In this document: positions 29,357 to 36,364 of the stretch, one piece after another
Numbering within the stretch: the stretch's first letter is position 1
How the letters are laid out: every line of letters begins with the position of its first letter
From: Hominimerdicola alba
GTDB taxonomy: Bacteria; Bacillota; Clostridia; Oscillospirales; Ruminococcaceae
DNA: 36,596 bases
Reading direction: 5' to 3'
Assembly (NCBI RefSeq): GCF_900112155.1
Contig: NZ_FOKQ01000035.1
Location: forward strand, 1 to 36,596
Program-made: the position numbers and the translations under genes
Notes under the pieces: model-generated
Told to the model about the DNA's origin: nothing
Database searches by the model: none
The model's input: the letters and a program-made list of their open reading frames with translations, nothing else

Positions 29357-30154
29357 ATGAAAAACACAAAAATAATTGCAGTAGCAAATCAAAAAGGCGG
29401 CGTGGGCAAGACCACTACGACGATCAATGTAGGTGCAGCACTTGCTCTTACGGGCAAAAAGGTCCTGCTAATTGACTTGGACACTCAGGAATCCCTTTCA
29501 AATTTCCTCGGGATCTACAATGCAGAGAACAATATAGGTAAAGCGCTTTACAAAACAGTTAACCACGAAACTATTGACCTTGCAGATTACATTGTCACAA
29601 ACGAGGTCAACAGAGTTGACATAATCCCGGCAGAACTGAACACTATGCAGCGTATCGCCATAGACCTTGTATCAGTCAGAAGCAAAGAAACAGTTTTTCG
29701 CAGACTGATAAATCAGAACAGTGAACTGCTTAGCAGATACGACTACATCCTGCTTGACTGCCCACCGTCCCTTAATGTTATATTGGATAACGCACTTACA
29801 GCAAGCCGTTATGTGCTTATCCCCTGTCAGGCTCACCCTCTGAGCTATCCCCCGCTGCCTAATCTCCTATTACAGATAAATGAGATCCAGTCAGAACTGA
29901 ATGAAAGCATAGAAGTCATCGGAATAGTCCCGACTATGGTTGATAGAAGCAACAACAGCAGAACAACAGTCGAAATGCTGCGCGGAAATTATTCCGACAT
30001 AGTCTTTAATAGCGAGATAGAACGTATGGCTGTTGCAGCTAACTCTGCTCTGACAGAAAAAGCGGTCGTTCTTTCCAATGCTAAGGACAACCGCGTATCA
30101 CGTGAATACAAGGCTCTCACTGATGAGCTTGTAAGTCGTATCGAGGGGGTGTAA
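29357..30154 (+). CDS. parA: ParA-type partition ATPase
   Basis: A 265-residue Walker-type ATPase. The deviant Walker A KGGVGKTT is at residues 13-20 (MKNTKIIAVANQKGGVGKTT), with motif A' LLIDLDTQESLS and Walker B YDYILLDCPPSL. There is no N-terminal HTH, so it is of the type Ib/Soj-like size class. The start at 29357 has AAAGGAAA upstream; the longer frame from 29207 would translate the structured leader. The parB gene follows after three bases. It would segregate the element's circular form, or act in ICE maintenance, with ParB and a centromere that the dispersed palindromes could provide. Confidence 0.93.
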   Translation: MKNTKIIAVANQKGGVGKTTTTINVGAALALTGKKVLLIDLDTQESLSNFLGIYNAENNIGKALYKTVNHETIDLADYIVTNEVNRVDIIPAELNTMQRIAIDLVSVRSKETVFRRLINQNSELLSRYDYILLDCPPSLNVILDNALTASRYVLIPCQAHPLSYPPLPNLLLQINEIQSELNESIEVIGIVPTMVDRSNNSRTTVEMLRGNYSDIVFNSEIERMAVAANSALTEKAVVLSNAKDNRVSREYKALTDELVSRIEGV

Positions 30155-30157
30155 GGC

Positions 30158-31054
30158 ATGAAATTTGATAAAGTAAGTGAAACATTCTCCGAGAGAAAGG
30201 AAAAAGGAAGTATAAAAGAAAGCCTTATCTCAGCTGAGGAAGTTCTGAACGAGATAACCGAGATAGCTATGCACAAGCTTGATATGTACACAGACGAGGA
30301 TGGAAATCAGCCTTTTGACATAGACGATGAAAAGGTTGAAGCTCTGAGCCAAAGCATAGAAGAAAACGGGCAACTAGAGCCTATAATCGTGCGTAAAAAG
30401 GATGGTAGGTATCAGATCCTCAGCGGTCATCACAGATACCTTGCATTAAAGTCGATAACTGCAAAGTATGCACTTGCAACAGTTGTCGATGTATCAGACC
30501 TTAAAGCCTACATGATCGTATGCGAAAGCAATATACATCATGCAGCTCCCCCACCATCTAAGCTGTGTAAGATATTCCTGCGGTATCGTGCCGCAGGAAA
30601 GGAAGAAAAGCTGACCGCCGATCAGCTTGCTAAGATGTTCGGCATCAGCCGTGAACAGATGTATCGAATAATTGCTATGGACACACTTACTACACCAATG
30701 CAGGAACTTGTCGATGCAGGTCTTATCTCAACCAACAGCATAAAGCAGTTGAGAACACTTACACCCGATCAGCAGGATACGCTTGCTGATTATGTGTATA
30801 ATGAGGATAAAAAACTAAACAAAGCCAAATGTGATAAGGTCGTTGATCTGTTTACCACTAATGCTAATGCAACAGTAGAAGATATTGACGATTGTCTTAA
30901 CAGTGACGATAAAGAAAAAGAGCCTGCCACCAATTACAATGCCATGAAGAAAATGAGCAAGGAGCAGCTAGCGGATTACATATTCGCAAACATGGAACGA
31001 TTCAAGTCATCAGCGGATATTCTTTCCTTCCTCTGTGAGAAAGGAAAAATATGA
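30158..31054 (+). CDS. parB: ParB-family DNA-binding partition protein
   Basis: A 298-residue protein. The N-terminal ParB/sulfiredoxin-fold CTPase domain (about 55-140) has PIIVRKKDGRYQILSGHHRY; GHHRY stands where chromosomal ParB has GERRY, and ESNIHHA resembles the ENVQR region. A central HTH (LTADQLAKMFGISREQMYRI, about 152-172) is followed by a helical C-terminus. The gene starts three bases after parA stop and overlaps the next gene by ATGA, so it is in one operon. Its binding site is unknown; the nine TGTGTC palindromes are candidates. A reverse-strand dispersed motif, TCCGAGAGAAAGGAA, lies at 30188-30202. Confidence 0.9.
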   Translation: MKFDKVSETFSERKEKGSIKESLISAEEVLNEITEIAMHKLDMYTDEDGNQPFDIDDEKVEALSQSIEENGQLEPIIVRKKDGRYQILSGHHRYLALKSITAKYALATVVDVSDLKAYMIVCESNIHHAAPPPSKLCKIFLRYRAAGKEEKLTADQLAKMFGISREQMYRIIAMDTLTTPMQELVDAGLISTNSIKQLRTLTPDQQDTLADYVYNEDKKLNKAKCDKVVDLFTTNANATVEDIDDCLNSDDKEKEPATNYNAMKKMSKEQLADYIFANMERFKSSADILSFLCEKGKI

Positions 31055-31296
31055 AAAAAACAGTTTTAAAAGCTATTAATTGTCTGTGGAATAGACTTTT
31101 AAAGTTAGGTGCAATTATCCTGATACTAGCATTTATTGTTGTTTTTCCTACGGCGATTATATATAAAGGGTTACACGATAAAATAAAAATATCTCCTTTA
31201 CAAGCATTATTAATAGTAATTGGCTTTTGGTTTGTATTTGGAGTGGGATACTTGATTAGAAAATTCCATGATAAAGTAAAAAAAGAAAAAAGGTGA
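31051..31296 (+). CDS. Small two-TM membrane protein
   Basis: An 81-residue protein. A basic N-terminus is followed by LGAIILILAFIVVFPTAIIY (about residues 19-38) and ALLIVIGFWFVFGVGYLI (about 52-69), then a Lys-rich tail. The start overlaps the parB stop, so it is co-translated with it. The function is unknown. Confidence 0.7.
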   Translation: MKKTVLKAINCLWNRLLKLGAIILILAFIVVFPTAIIYKGLHDKIKISPLQALLIVIGFWFVFGVGYLIRKFHDKVKKEKR

Positions 31297-31301
31297 TTAA
31301 T

Positions 31302-31784
31302 ATGCCAAAAATAACAAGACGCGAATATGAAGAACTCTATGAGAACGCCGGATTAAAAAACTATCAGTTACGTGATCTGACTGATATCGAGCTGATACAC
31401 GGCTACGATCTGACACTTCTCCCCGGATACGAGGAATTATCCACGGAGAACAAAAAACTTTTTGAAGACACTGTAGTGCGTTTGTTCAACGGACACGGTC
31501 TTGATACCCGCAAGGATCTTCTTCCGAAATGCGTTCATTTCGTTGAAGAAATAAATTTCTATAAATTTATTGAAGAGGAAGATTGCAACTCAGTTATCGG
31601 ACAGGAAGTATACTCGCTCATCAAAAACAGAAACGGCAAGTATGTACATAAAAAACGTATCCATAGATTTACGTATGAAAAAGGCATACCATTTAAAGAG
31701 TGTAAGACTTACTCAAAAACTTATCTCCGATTTGAGTTGAAAGGTGTATGGTATCATTTTACTGAAGCACATGAATGGTACTGA
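31302..31784 (+). CDS. Hypothetical protein
   Basis: A 160-residue soluble protein beginning MPKITRREYEELYENAGLK and ending WYHFTEAHEWY. Not recognised. ATG at 31302 with AGGTGAT close upstream is preferred; GTG at 31293 is possible. It is the last gene of the par operon, before the large palindrome at 31808. The function is unknown. Confidence 0.65.
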   Translation: MPKITRREYEELYENAGLKNYQLRDLTDIELIHGYDLTLLPGYEELSTENKKLFEDTVVRLFNGHGLDTRKDLLPKCVHFVEEINFYKFIEEEDCNSVIGQEVYSLIKNRNGKYVHKKRIHRFTYEKGIPFKECKTYSKTYLRFELKGVWYHFTEAHEWY

Positions 31785-31807
31785 CTATACTATTATAATA
31801 AAGGGAC

Positions 31808-31839
31808 TGATAAAGTGTGTCTATAGACACACTTTATCA
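31808..31839. repeat. Longest palindrome copy (32-bp perfect symmetry), copy 9
   Basis: The 16-mer core TGTGTCTATAGACACA is at 31816-31831. Symmetry continues eight bases outward on each side (TGATAAAG / CTTTATCA), giving a perfect 32-bp palindrome between two genes. It is the most complete copy and may show the ancestral site. Confidence 0.95.
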
Positions 31840-31852
31840 AATGGTACTTAAA

Positions 31853-32053
31853 ATGGAAATACGAATAATCGGAACCAAAGAAGAACTGGAGCAGGCGGCG
31901 ATTCAGATAGCTGCCTGCTACAAAATAAAATACAAAAGTCGAATCTATCTCTGCCGTGATAAAAAGGCTTACCGGCTGTATATAAAAACCGAGGATAACA
32001 ACATAGAGGAAGAAAAACAGCTGGACGGTCAGATGTCTTTTGATGAGGTGTGA
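31853..32053 (+). CDS. Small DUF3970-like protein
   Basis: A 66-residue protein: MEIRIIGTKEELEQAAIQIA, then SRIYLCRDKKAYRLYIKTED, then a tail ending LDGQMSFDEV. The MxIRIxGTxEE beginning and the RLYIK strand match my memory of DUF3970-type small proteins found on Firmicute mobile elements. No Shine-Dalgarno is visible before this ATG or the in-frame ATG at 31841; the 32-bp palindrome ends just upstream. The function is unknown. Confidence 0.6.
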   Translation: MEIRIIGTKEELEQAAIQIAACYKIKYKSRIYLCRDKKAYRLYIKTEDNNIEEEKQLDGQMSFDEV

Positions 32054-32071
32054 TTTCATGAGGTACAATAT

Positions 32072-32305
32072 ATGAAAATGGGAAAGCTTGGATATAATAG
32101 CGACAATGGCAGATACGGCATTCTTGTCTGCGATTTATGGGAGTTAGATGGCTTTCGCTGTGGCGATACATTAGAGGTGTGGGACAGAGATACAGAGCAG
32201 TGGATACCAACACGCATGGAAATGCGTTGGAAAAACGAATGGTATCTCGTCGGCACGCCATACAGCGGTACGGCTTTAGAGGGTTTGAAAGTAAGAGTGA
32301 AATAA
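32072..32305 (+). CDS. DUF5348-like small protein
   Basis: A 77-residue protein: MGKLGYNSDNGRYGILV, DGFRCGDTLEVWD, WIPTRMEM, EWYLVGTPYSGTALEGLKVRV. This follows the pattern I know as DUF5348, common on conjugative elements of gut Firmicutes. The start at 32072 has TGAGG nine bases upstream; ATG at 32078 is an alternative. The function is unknown. Confidence 0.7.
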   Translation: MKMGKLGYNSDNGRYGILVCDLWELDGFRCGDTLEVWDRDTEQWIPTRMEMRWKNEWYLVGTPYSGTALEGLKVRVK

Positions 32306-32344
32306 TCTGAGCTTGTGCTGTAAATTTAACAAGGAGATTATAAG

Positions 32345-33259
32345 ATGAAAGTACATAATCACGATTATCCCGACCACAAAACCGCAAGGCAGTGGGCAAA
32401 ACAAGGCTTTTTACCAATAGATGGGGCAGAAGGAATAGAGTTATGGGCAAATCAATTTTGTCAGAATAAATACATCTATTACGGACCCGATGAAGTATCC
32501 AAGGCTACACCCGATCAGCTTTCTAACTTTTTCCGCTTTGAACGAGAAAAACGAAATCAAAGAGAAAAAGAAAAAAGGAAGCACAGAAACGCTGAACTAA
32601 TTGCAGAAAACAAAGAACTTAGAAAAGAGAATAATCTACTTGAATTATCCTTATGCGAACTTGAAAGGACTGCAATTAGACTTATGCGAAACGTTGACAT
32701 ATCACCCGAAAAATCAGCGGATACTATTATAATAGATACTGAAACAACAGGACTCAGTGAATTAGACGATGAATTGCTGCAAGTATCTATCATAGATGAT
32801 GCAGGAAATGTTCTTTACAACAGCTATCTTCGCCCCTTATACCATACCTCATGGGAAGAAGCGGAATGTGTAAATAACATTACTCCGCGAATGGTAGCGG
32901 AGGCACCGACCATCTATGATGAAATGCCAAAGATAAATGCTATCATAAAAGCTGCAAAAAAAATCATAGGCTTTAATACCGGGTTCGATGAAAACTTTCT
33001 TTATTTCTCTGGTGGTATTTCATGGATGAATAAAGAGGTAGTAGACGTAATGACGATGTTCGCGCCGATCTACGGCGAATGGAGCGAACAATACGACGAT
33101 TATAAATGGCAAAATCTCGTAAAAGCTGCCGATTACTATGATTACGATTGGAACAGCCGACCAGGTGAAGCACATAACAGTCTTGCGGACTGCTATGCAA
33201 CGCTATATGTATATAACAAGATAACAGCTGATAGAAATACGAATCTTTTCCTTAAATGA
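32345..33259 (+). CDS. DEDDh 3'-5' exonuclease (DnaQ-like) with N-terminal helical domain
   Basis: A 304-residue protein. The N-terminal part (about 1-60) is a small unknown domain. A charged coiled coil (about 63-110, EREKRNQREKEKRKH) follows. The exonuclease domain starts with ExoI IIIDTETTGL (D131, E133), then ExoII GFNTGFDENFL, then ExoIII HNSLADCYAT (catalytic His and last Asp). All four acidic residues and the histidine are present, so it should be active on DNA or RNA ends. AAGGAG precedes the start. It may process transferred single strands or act in defence; the context does not decide. Confidence 0.85.
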   Translation: MKVHNHDYPDHKTARQWAKQGFLPIDGAEGIELWANQFCQNKYIYYGPDEVSKATPDQLSNFFRFEREKRNQREKEKRKHRNAELIAENKELRKENNLLELSLCELERTAIRLMRNVDISPEKSADTIIIDTETTGLSELDDELLQVSIIDDAGNVLYNSYLRPLYHTSWEEAECVNNITPRMVAEAPTIYDEMPKINAIIKAAKKIIGFNTGFDENFLYFSGGISWMNKEVVDVMTMFAPIYGEWSEQYDDYKWQNLVKAADYYDYDWNSRPGEAHNSLADCYATLYVYNKITADRNTNLFLK

Positions 33260-33397
33260 CAAAAAAACTATACAGAAAAATTTTTTTGAGAAAATACCAA
33301 AATAACTATATATAATTTTTATTTTAATAAAAAATCTACTATAATGAATATGTAAGCATTTTTTGCTTAATAATATTTATTTTTGGAGGGATTTTCA

Positions 33398-33940
33398 ATG
33401 AAAAATCTTATGGAAAATTTTGTTGACACAGTCATCGACGCGGGTAAGTCCACGCTGAGCTACCATGAGGGCTCCGGTTGTTTGACACCAACCTCTTTTC
33501 GTTTTGTGGTGGACACAACAAATGCGCTAATGGCTTATCGTTCAGGGGGGAGCAGCACAGAAAACGCTTGGTGTGAGTTTGATCGTTTAAGAGCAAACAA
33601 CATCTACCGTGAGCATCGGATTAAAATGAAGCCTTTAAACGCTGAGGAAATGGAACAGGTACTAAGTAACCTTTCAGCAAAAAACGTGACGAGAACAGAC
33701 GGTAATTTAACCTTGTTATCCTCAGGTGAGAGAGAGGTATTTGAGGACATAATAAGGGCTACTCTTAGCACAGTTAATATTGCAGCACAGCGCAATAAGG
33801 TGACAAACGCACAGGTGCAAATGGCGAAAGACCTCGCTGAAACTTTGACACGTACACTTTTGCCCACTGTAAATGGCTATGCCACTGTGTATAATGCACT
33901 TGACAATGTGTTTGTTTATATGATTGACAACGCATCATAA
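33398..33940 (+). CDS. Hypothetical protein
   Basis: A 180-residue soluble, mostly helical protein beginning MKNLMENFVDTVIDAGKST and ending NVFVYMIDNAS. Not recognised. The start at 33398 has TTGGAGGG upstream. It has its own AT-rich upstream region of about 140 bp with a TATAAT at 33340-33345 (no clear -35) and its own terminator, so it is probably monocistronic. Base composition is slightly more GC-rich than its neighbours. Confidence 0.68.
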   Translation: MKNLMENFVDTVIDAGKSTLSYHEGSGCLTPTSFRFVVDTTNALMAYRSGGSSTENAWCEFDRLRANNIYREHRIKMKPLNAEEMEQVLSNLSAKNVTRTDGNLTLLSSGEREVFEDIIRATLSTVNIAAQRNKVTNAQVQMAKDLAETLTRTLLPTVNGYATVYNALDNVFVYMIDNAS

Positions 33941-33960
33941 ATCGTGTATTAATTTGTACA

Positions 33961-33992
33961 AAAGCAGTCGAACATTTTCGGCTGCTTTTTTT
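33961..33992 (+). terminator. Terminator of the 33398 gene
   Basis: AAAGCAG-T-CGAA / TTCG-G-CTGCTTT hairpin followed by a T-run. Confidence 0.85.
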
Positions 33993-34014
33993 GGAAAAAG
34001 GGCAGGTTTCGTAA

Positions 34015-34296
34015 ATGAAATATAAAACTAAAATAAAGATCAAAAGAATGATTTCTAGACATTATGATGTATGTGTGATAATTGCGTTATTAATTTTACT
34101 GATAGGCGTGTTAGCACTTATTAAATATTTTTCCCATATCCGCGATGCTAAATATCTTGAATATATTCGTCATACAGAATCCGAAAGTAAAATGAATGAA
34201 CATGATAGTGAACAGAGCGACACTGCTGATGAAACGCCAACAGACGATTACCAAATCGTGATACGCGGCGAAAAATACAAGCTTATAAGGGAGTGA
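34015..34296 (+). CDS. Small single-TM protein
   Basis: A 93-residue protein. The basic N-terminus (MKYKTKIKIKRMISRH) is followed by one hydrophobic span (VCVIIALLILLIGVLALIKYF, about residues 19-39), then an exported or cytoplasmic acidic tail ending YQIVIRGEKYKLIRE. The ribosome site is weak. It is the first of a run of small genes (34015-36230) separated by a few bases or overlapping. The function is unknown. Confidence 0.65.
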   Translation: MKYKTKIKIKRMISRHYDVCVIIALLILLIGVLALIKYFSHIRDAKYLEYIRHTESESKMNEHDSEQSDTADETPTDDYQIVIRGEKYKLIRE

Positions 34297-34302
34297 CTAA
34301 TA

Positions 34303-34353
34303 ATGAATAACGAACAGCAGATAGGATGGAGCGCAAAACGGGGGTTGATTTAA
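34303..34353 (+). CDS. Possible 16-residue coupled small ORF
   Basis: ATG at 34303 follows GGGAGTGAC by a normal distance and encodes MNNEQQIGWSAKRGLI. Its TAA overlaps the ATG of the next gene (TAATG). It may be a leader for translational coupling or chance. Confidence 0.3.
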   Translation: MNNEQQIGWSAKRGLI

Positions 34354-34529
34354 TGAAAGATCTATTAGATATTTTCTCGATAGATTTTATTGCTATTGGT
34401 ATTGCTGGTTTTATTTATTTCTTTTTTATCATGAGTTTTATCAACATACAAAGAAGATTTCCAAAGTCAAAAACTAATAATGAAAAGACACAAGAAAGGC
34501 ATGATGGAAATGAACCCAAAAAAGAATAA
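34353..34529 (+). CDS. Small single-TM protein
   Basis: A 58-residue protein: MKDLLDIFSIDFIAIGIAGF, with a hydrophobic span to about residue 31, then a Lys/Asn/Glu-rich tail. The start at 34353 has GGGGG ten bases upstream. It overlaps the following gene. The function is unknown. Confidence 0.55.
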   Translation: MKDLLDIFSIDFIAIGIAGFIYFFFIMSFINIQRRFPKSKTNNEKTQERHDGNEPKKE

Positions 34530-34743
34530 CCGCTTTGAGTACATGATAATCACAATTTGCGGAGTATTTATAATAACCTATGCTATGATGGTTGACAAGA
34601 TCATGAATTTCCCGGAAGTCATGTCAAGCACTCCGTTGAAGATACTATTAACCGTTTTTTCTTGTATTGTGTTTATCATCACTGTTTGCCTTACAGTGAG
34701 ATTATTTATACTTATCCACAAAGATTACGTAGAAAGGAGGTAG
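34501..34743 (+). CDS. Small two-TM protein
   Basis: An 80-residue protein with spans MIITICGVFIITYAMMV (about residues 15-31) and ILLTVFSCIVFIITVCLTV (about 48-66) and a short basic end. The starts at 34501, 34504 and 34510 are all possible; AAAGG at 34494 favours the first two. It overlaps the previous gene. The function is unknown. Confidence 0.55.
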   Translation: MMEMNPKKNNRFEYMIITICGVFIITYAMMVDKIMNFPEVMSSTPLKILLTVFSCIVFIITVCLTVRLFILIHKDYVERR

Positions 34744-34746
34744 ACC

Positions 34747-35112
34747 ATGTATAGTCTTGAAGAAGTTAAAAGCGGACAATGCAATCTGATGTTAACTGTT
34801 GTCGAAACAGATTACGGCAGATTTGTCACCGATGAATACATCAGTGATGATGATCTGTATTCCTCATCGGCTTTGGTCGATTATTTTGAAAGCTGTGACT
34901 GCGATGATGCAGATTATGCAGATATAGAAGTCGGTGTATACAGGTACGGTGATCTCGGTGGTGATGCCGATGATATGCTGAGCGATGATGTTCGCGCATA
35001 TATTGAGTATGATATTGAGAGCTTTCTAAGCAAATGCGACCCACTAGAAACCAATACCTATGAGGTCAATCTGAGAGAACTGCTCGGGCGTGACAATGGA
35101 AGAGGGTATTAA
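34747..35112 (+). CDS. Very acidic small protein
   Basis: A 121-residue protein with about 31 Asp/Glu against 8 Lys/Arg, by direct count, and many Tyr. The strongest cluster is CDCDDADYADIE. AAAGGAGG lies upstream. Such charge is seen in DNA-mimic antirestriction proteins, which conjugative elements often carry, but I see no ArdA signature and the role is only a possibility. The next gene starts two bases after its stop. Confidence 0.68.
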   Translation: MYSLEEVKSGQCNLMLTVVETDYGRFVTDEYISDDDLYSSSALVDYFESCDCDDADYADIEVGVYRYGDLGGDADDMLSDDVRAYIEYDIESFLSKCDPLETNTYEVNLRELLGRDNGRGY

Positions 35113-35114
35113 TC

Positions 35115-36230
35115 ATGGCTGTCATTATGTATTCGGGACTAAGAAATAAAATACTCGATGAATACTACGAGTTTCGGGAAGAACAGCATCGGCTTCAATC
35201 TAAAGACGTTTACGAAAATGCGTATGAGATAGTTATCAAGCAGAATATCAAAGATCTGATATGCGATGAAAACGTCACCCTGACCTCTGAACACAAGCTT
35301 GCACTAATGTTGAGTAACAATACGCTTGATGAGATTTATAATGATTGGCTTGACAAAGATGGTGAAAATCTGGAGGACATACCTGATACTATCACCGAAA
35401 CAGCAGACAGGCTTATGTCAAATGTATCTTCCAAGAGTCTGCTTATTTGGCGAGGTTTTCTTGCTGAGAACAGGCTCGATCTCAATACCATAATCATAAA
35501 TATGGGGAACAGCATGGACAAAGATATTTTTCAGTTGAAAGAAGTCGATAATGACTATGCTGTATATCACATAAACAAAAATAACGCGGTGGAAACACTG
35601 ACATCAGTGGATGAGCTGAGATCAGTTTATGATAACGCGCTTAACAAGTATTCCAAAGCAATGATAAATTCAGGAGAAAAAGAATACACAAATGTATTGA
35701 TAGGCATTCCAAATGTAAGAACACCTATCGCTGATTTCAGGGATTTTTGCCCTGATTGGCGCGAACGCGGTTCTACTTCTTCATATATTAAAGAGGTATG
35801 GGACAGTTTTTTGAAAGACCATGAGCTTCCCGAGGATACTACCAAGATATCATTCCATGCTACAAGCACATATTATGTTGGCGGCATTGATGAGAATGGT
35901 CATGAGCGTAAGGACAATTATTCTAAATATGAAGAAGATGATTCATTCTATTTGTTTGAATATAATAACGAGTTAGCAATACGTTATGGATTTGAATCAG
36001 AACTTGACTTCCCTATTGAAGATACGATAATAGATCCTTCGGTCCTTTCAAAGGATTATGAAGATATACTGGAAAAATACTCAACTGCGTTAAGCCGTGG
36101 CACCTATAACTATGTAGATGTTTGCATAACAAAATCAGATGAAAGTGAGATTCACGAAGATTTTGAAAGAATCTGTCCTGACTGGGAGGAACGCGCTCAG
36201 ATCAACACCCAACCCCGGCACAGACGATAA
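35115..36230 (+). CDS. DUF3848-like protein with an internal repeat
   Basis: A 371-residue soluble protein. The N-terminal 100 residues (LRNKILDEYYEF, then YENAYEIVIKQNIKDLI, then LDEIYNDWL) fit my memory of DUF3848, found on Clostridia conjugative elements. The C-terminal part holds two related units: YDNALNKYSKAMI...FRDFCPDWRERG and YEDILEKYSTALS...FERICPDWEERA. The start has AGAGGG upstream. It is the last element gene before the insertion sequence. The function is unknown. Confidence 0.68.
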   Translation: MAVIMYSGLRNKILDEYYEFREEQHRLQSKDVYENAYEIVIKQNIKDLICDENVTLTSEHKLALMLSNNTLDEIYNDWLDKDGENLEDIPDTITETADRLMSNVSSKSLLIWRGFLAENRLDLNTIIINMGNSMDKDIFQLKEVDNDYAVYHINKNNAVETLTSVDELRSVYDNALNKYSKAMINSGEKEYTNVLIGIPNVRTPIADFRDFCPDWRERGSTSSYIKEVWDSFLKDHELPEDTTKISFHATSTYYVGGIDENGHERKDNYSKYEEDDSFYLFEYNNELAIRYGFESELDFPIEDTIIDPSVLSKDYEDILEKYSTALSRGTYNYVDVCITKSDESEIHEDFERICPDWEERAQINTQPRHRR

Positions 36231-36291
36231 AGTAAATTAATAGCTAAAGGAGCTTCCTGTAACCAAACAAATCAAGGGGTTGCAAAAAAGA

Positions 36292-36357
36292 ACACCTCAG
36301 TGTAGAATGTAAATACTGACGATGCGAAAGTTAGTAATACAAACTACAGAAAGGTGT
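36292..36357 (+). ncRNA. Possible IS110 bridge-RNA-like fold in the left end
   Basis: ACACCT (36292-36297)/AGGTGT (36352-36357) encloses CAGT/ACTG (36298-36318) and TAGT/ACTA (36332-36346). Two loops under one stem just before the transposase fit the general plan of IS110 guide RNAs, but this is smaller than known examples. Confidence 0.3.
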
Positions 36358-36364
36358 CCTCTAT

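Noticed and set aside
4751-31831. Palindromes as intrinsic terminators
   Set aside because: No T-run follows, and separate good terminators lie beside several copies (16460, 18892, 21557, 26913).
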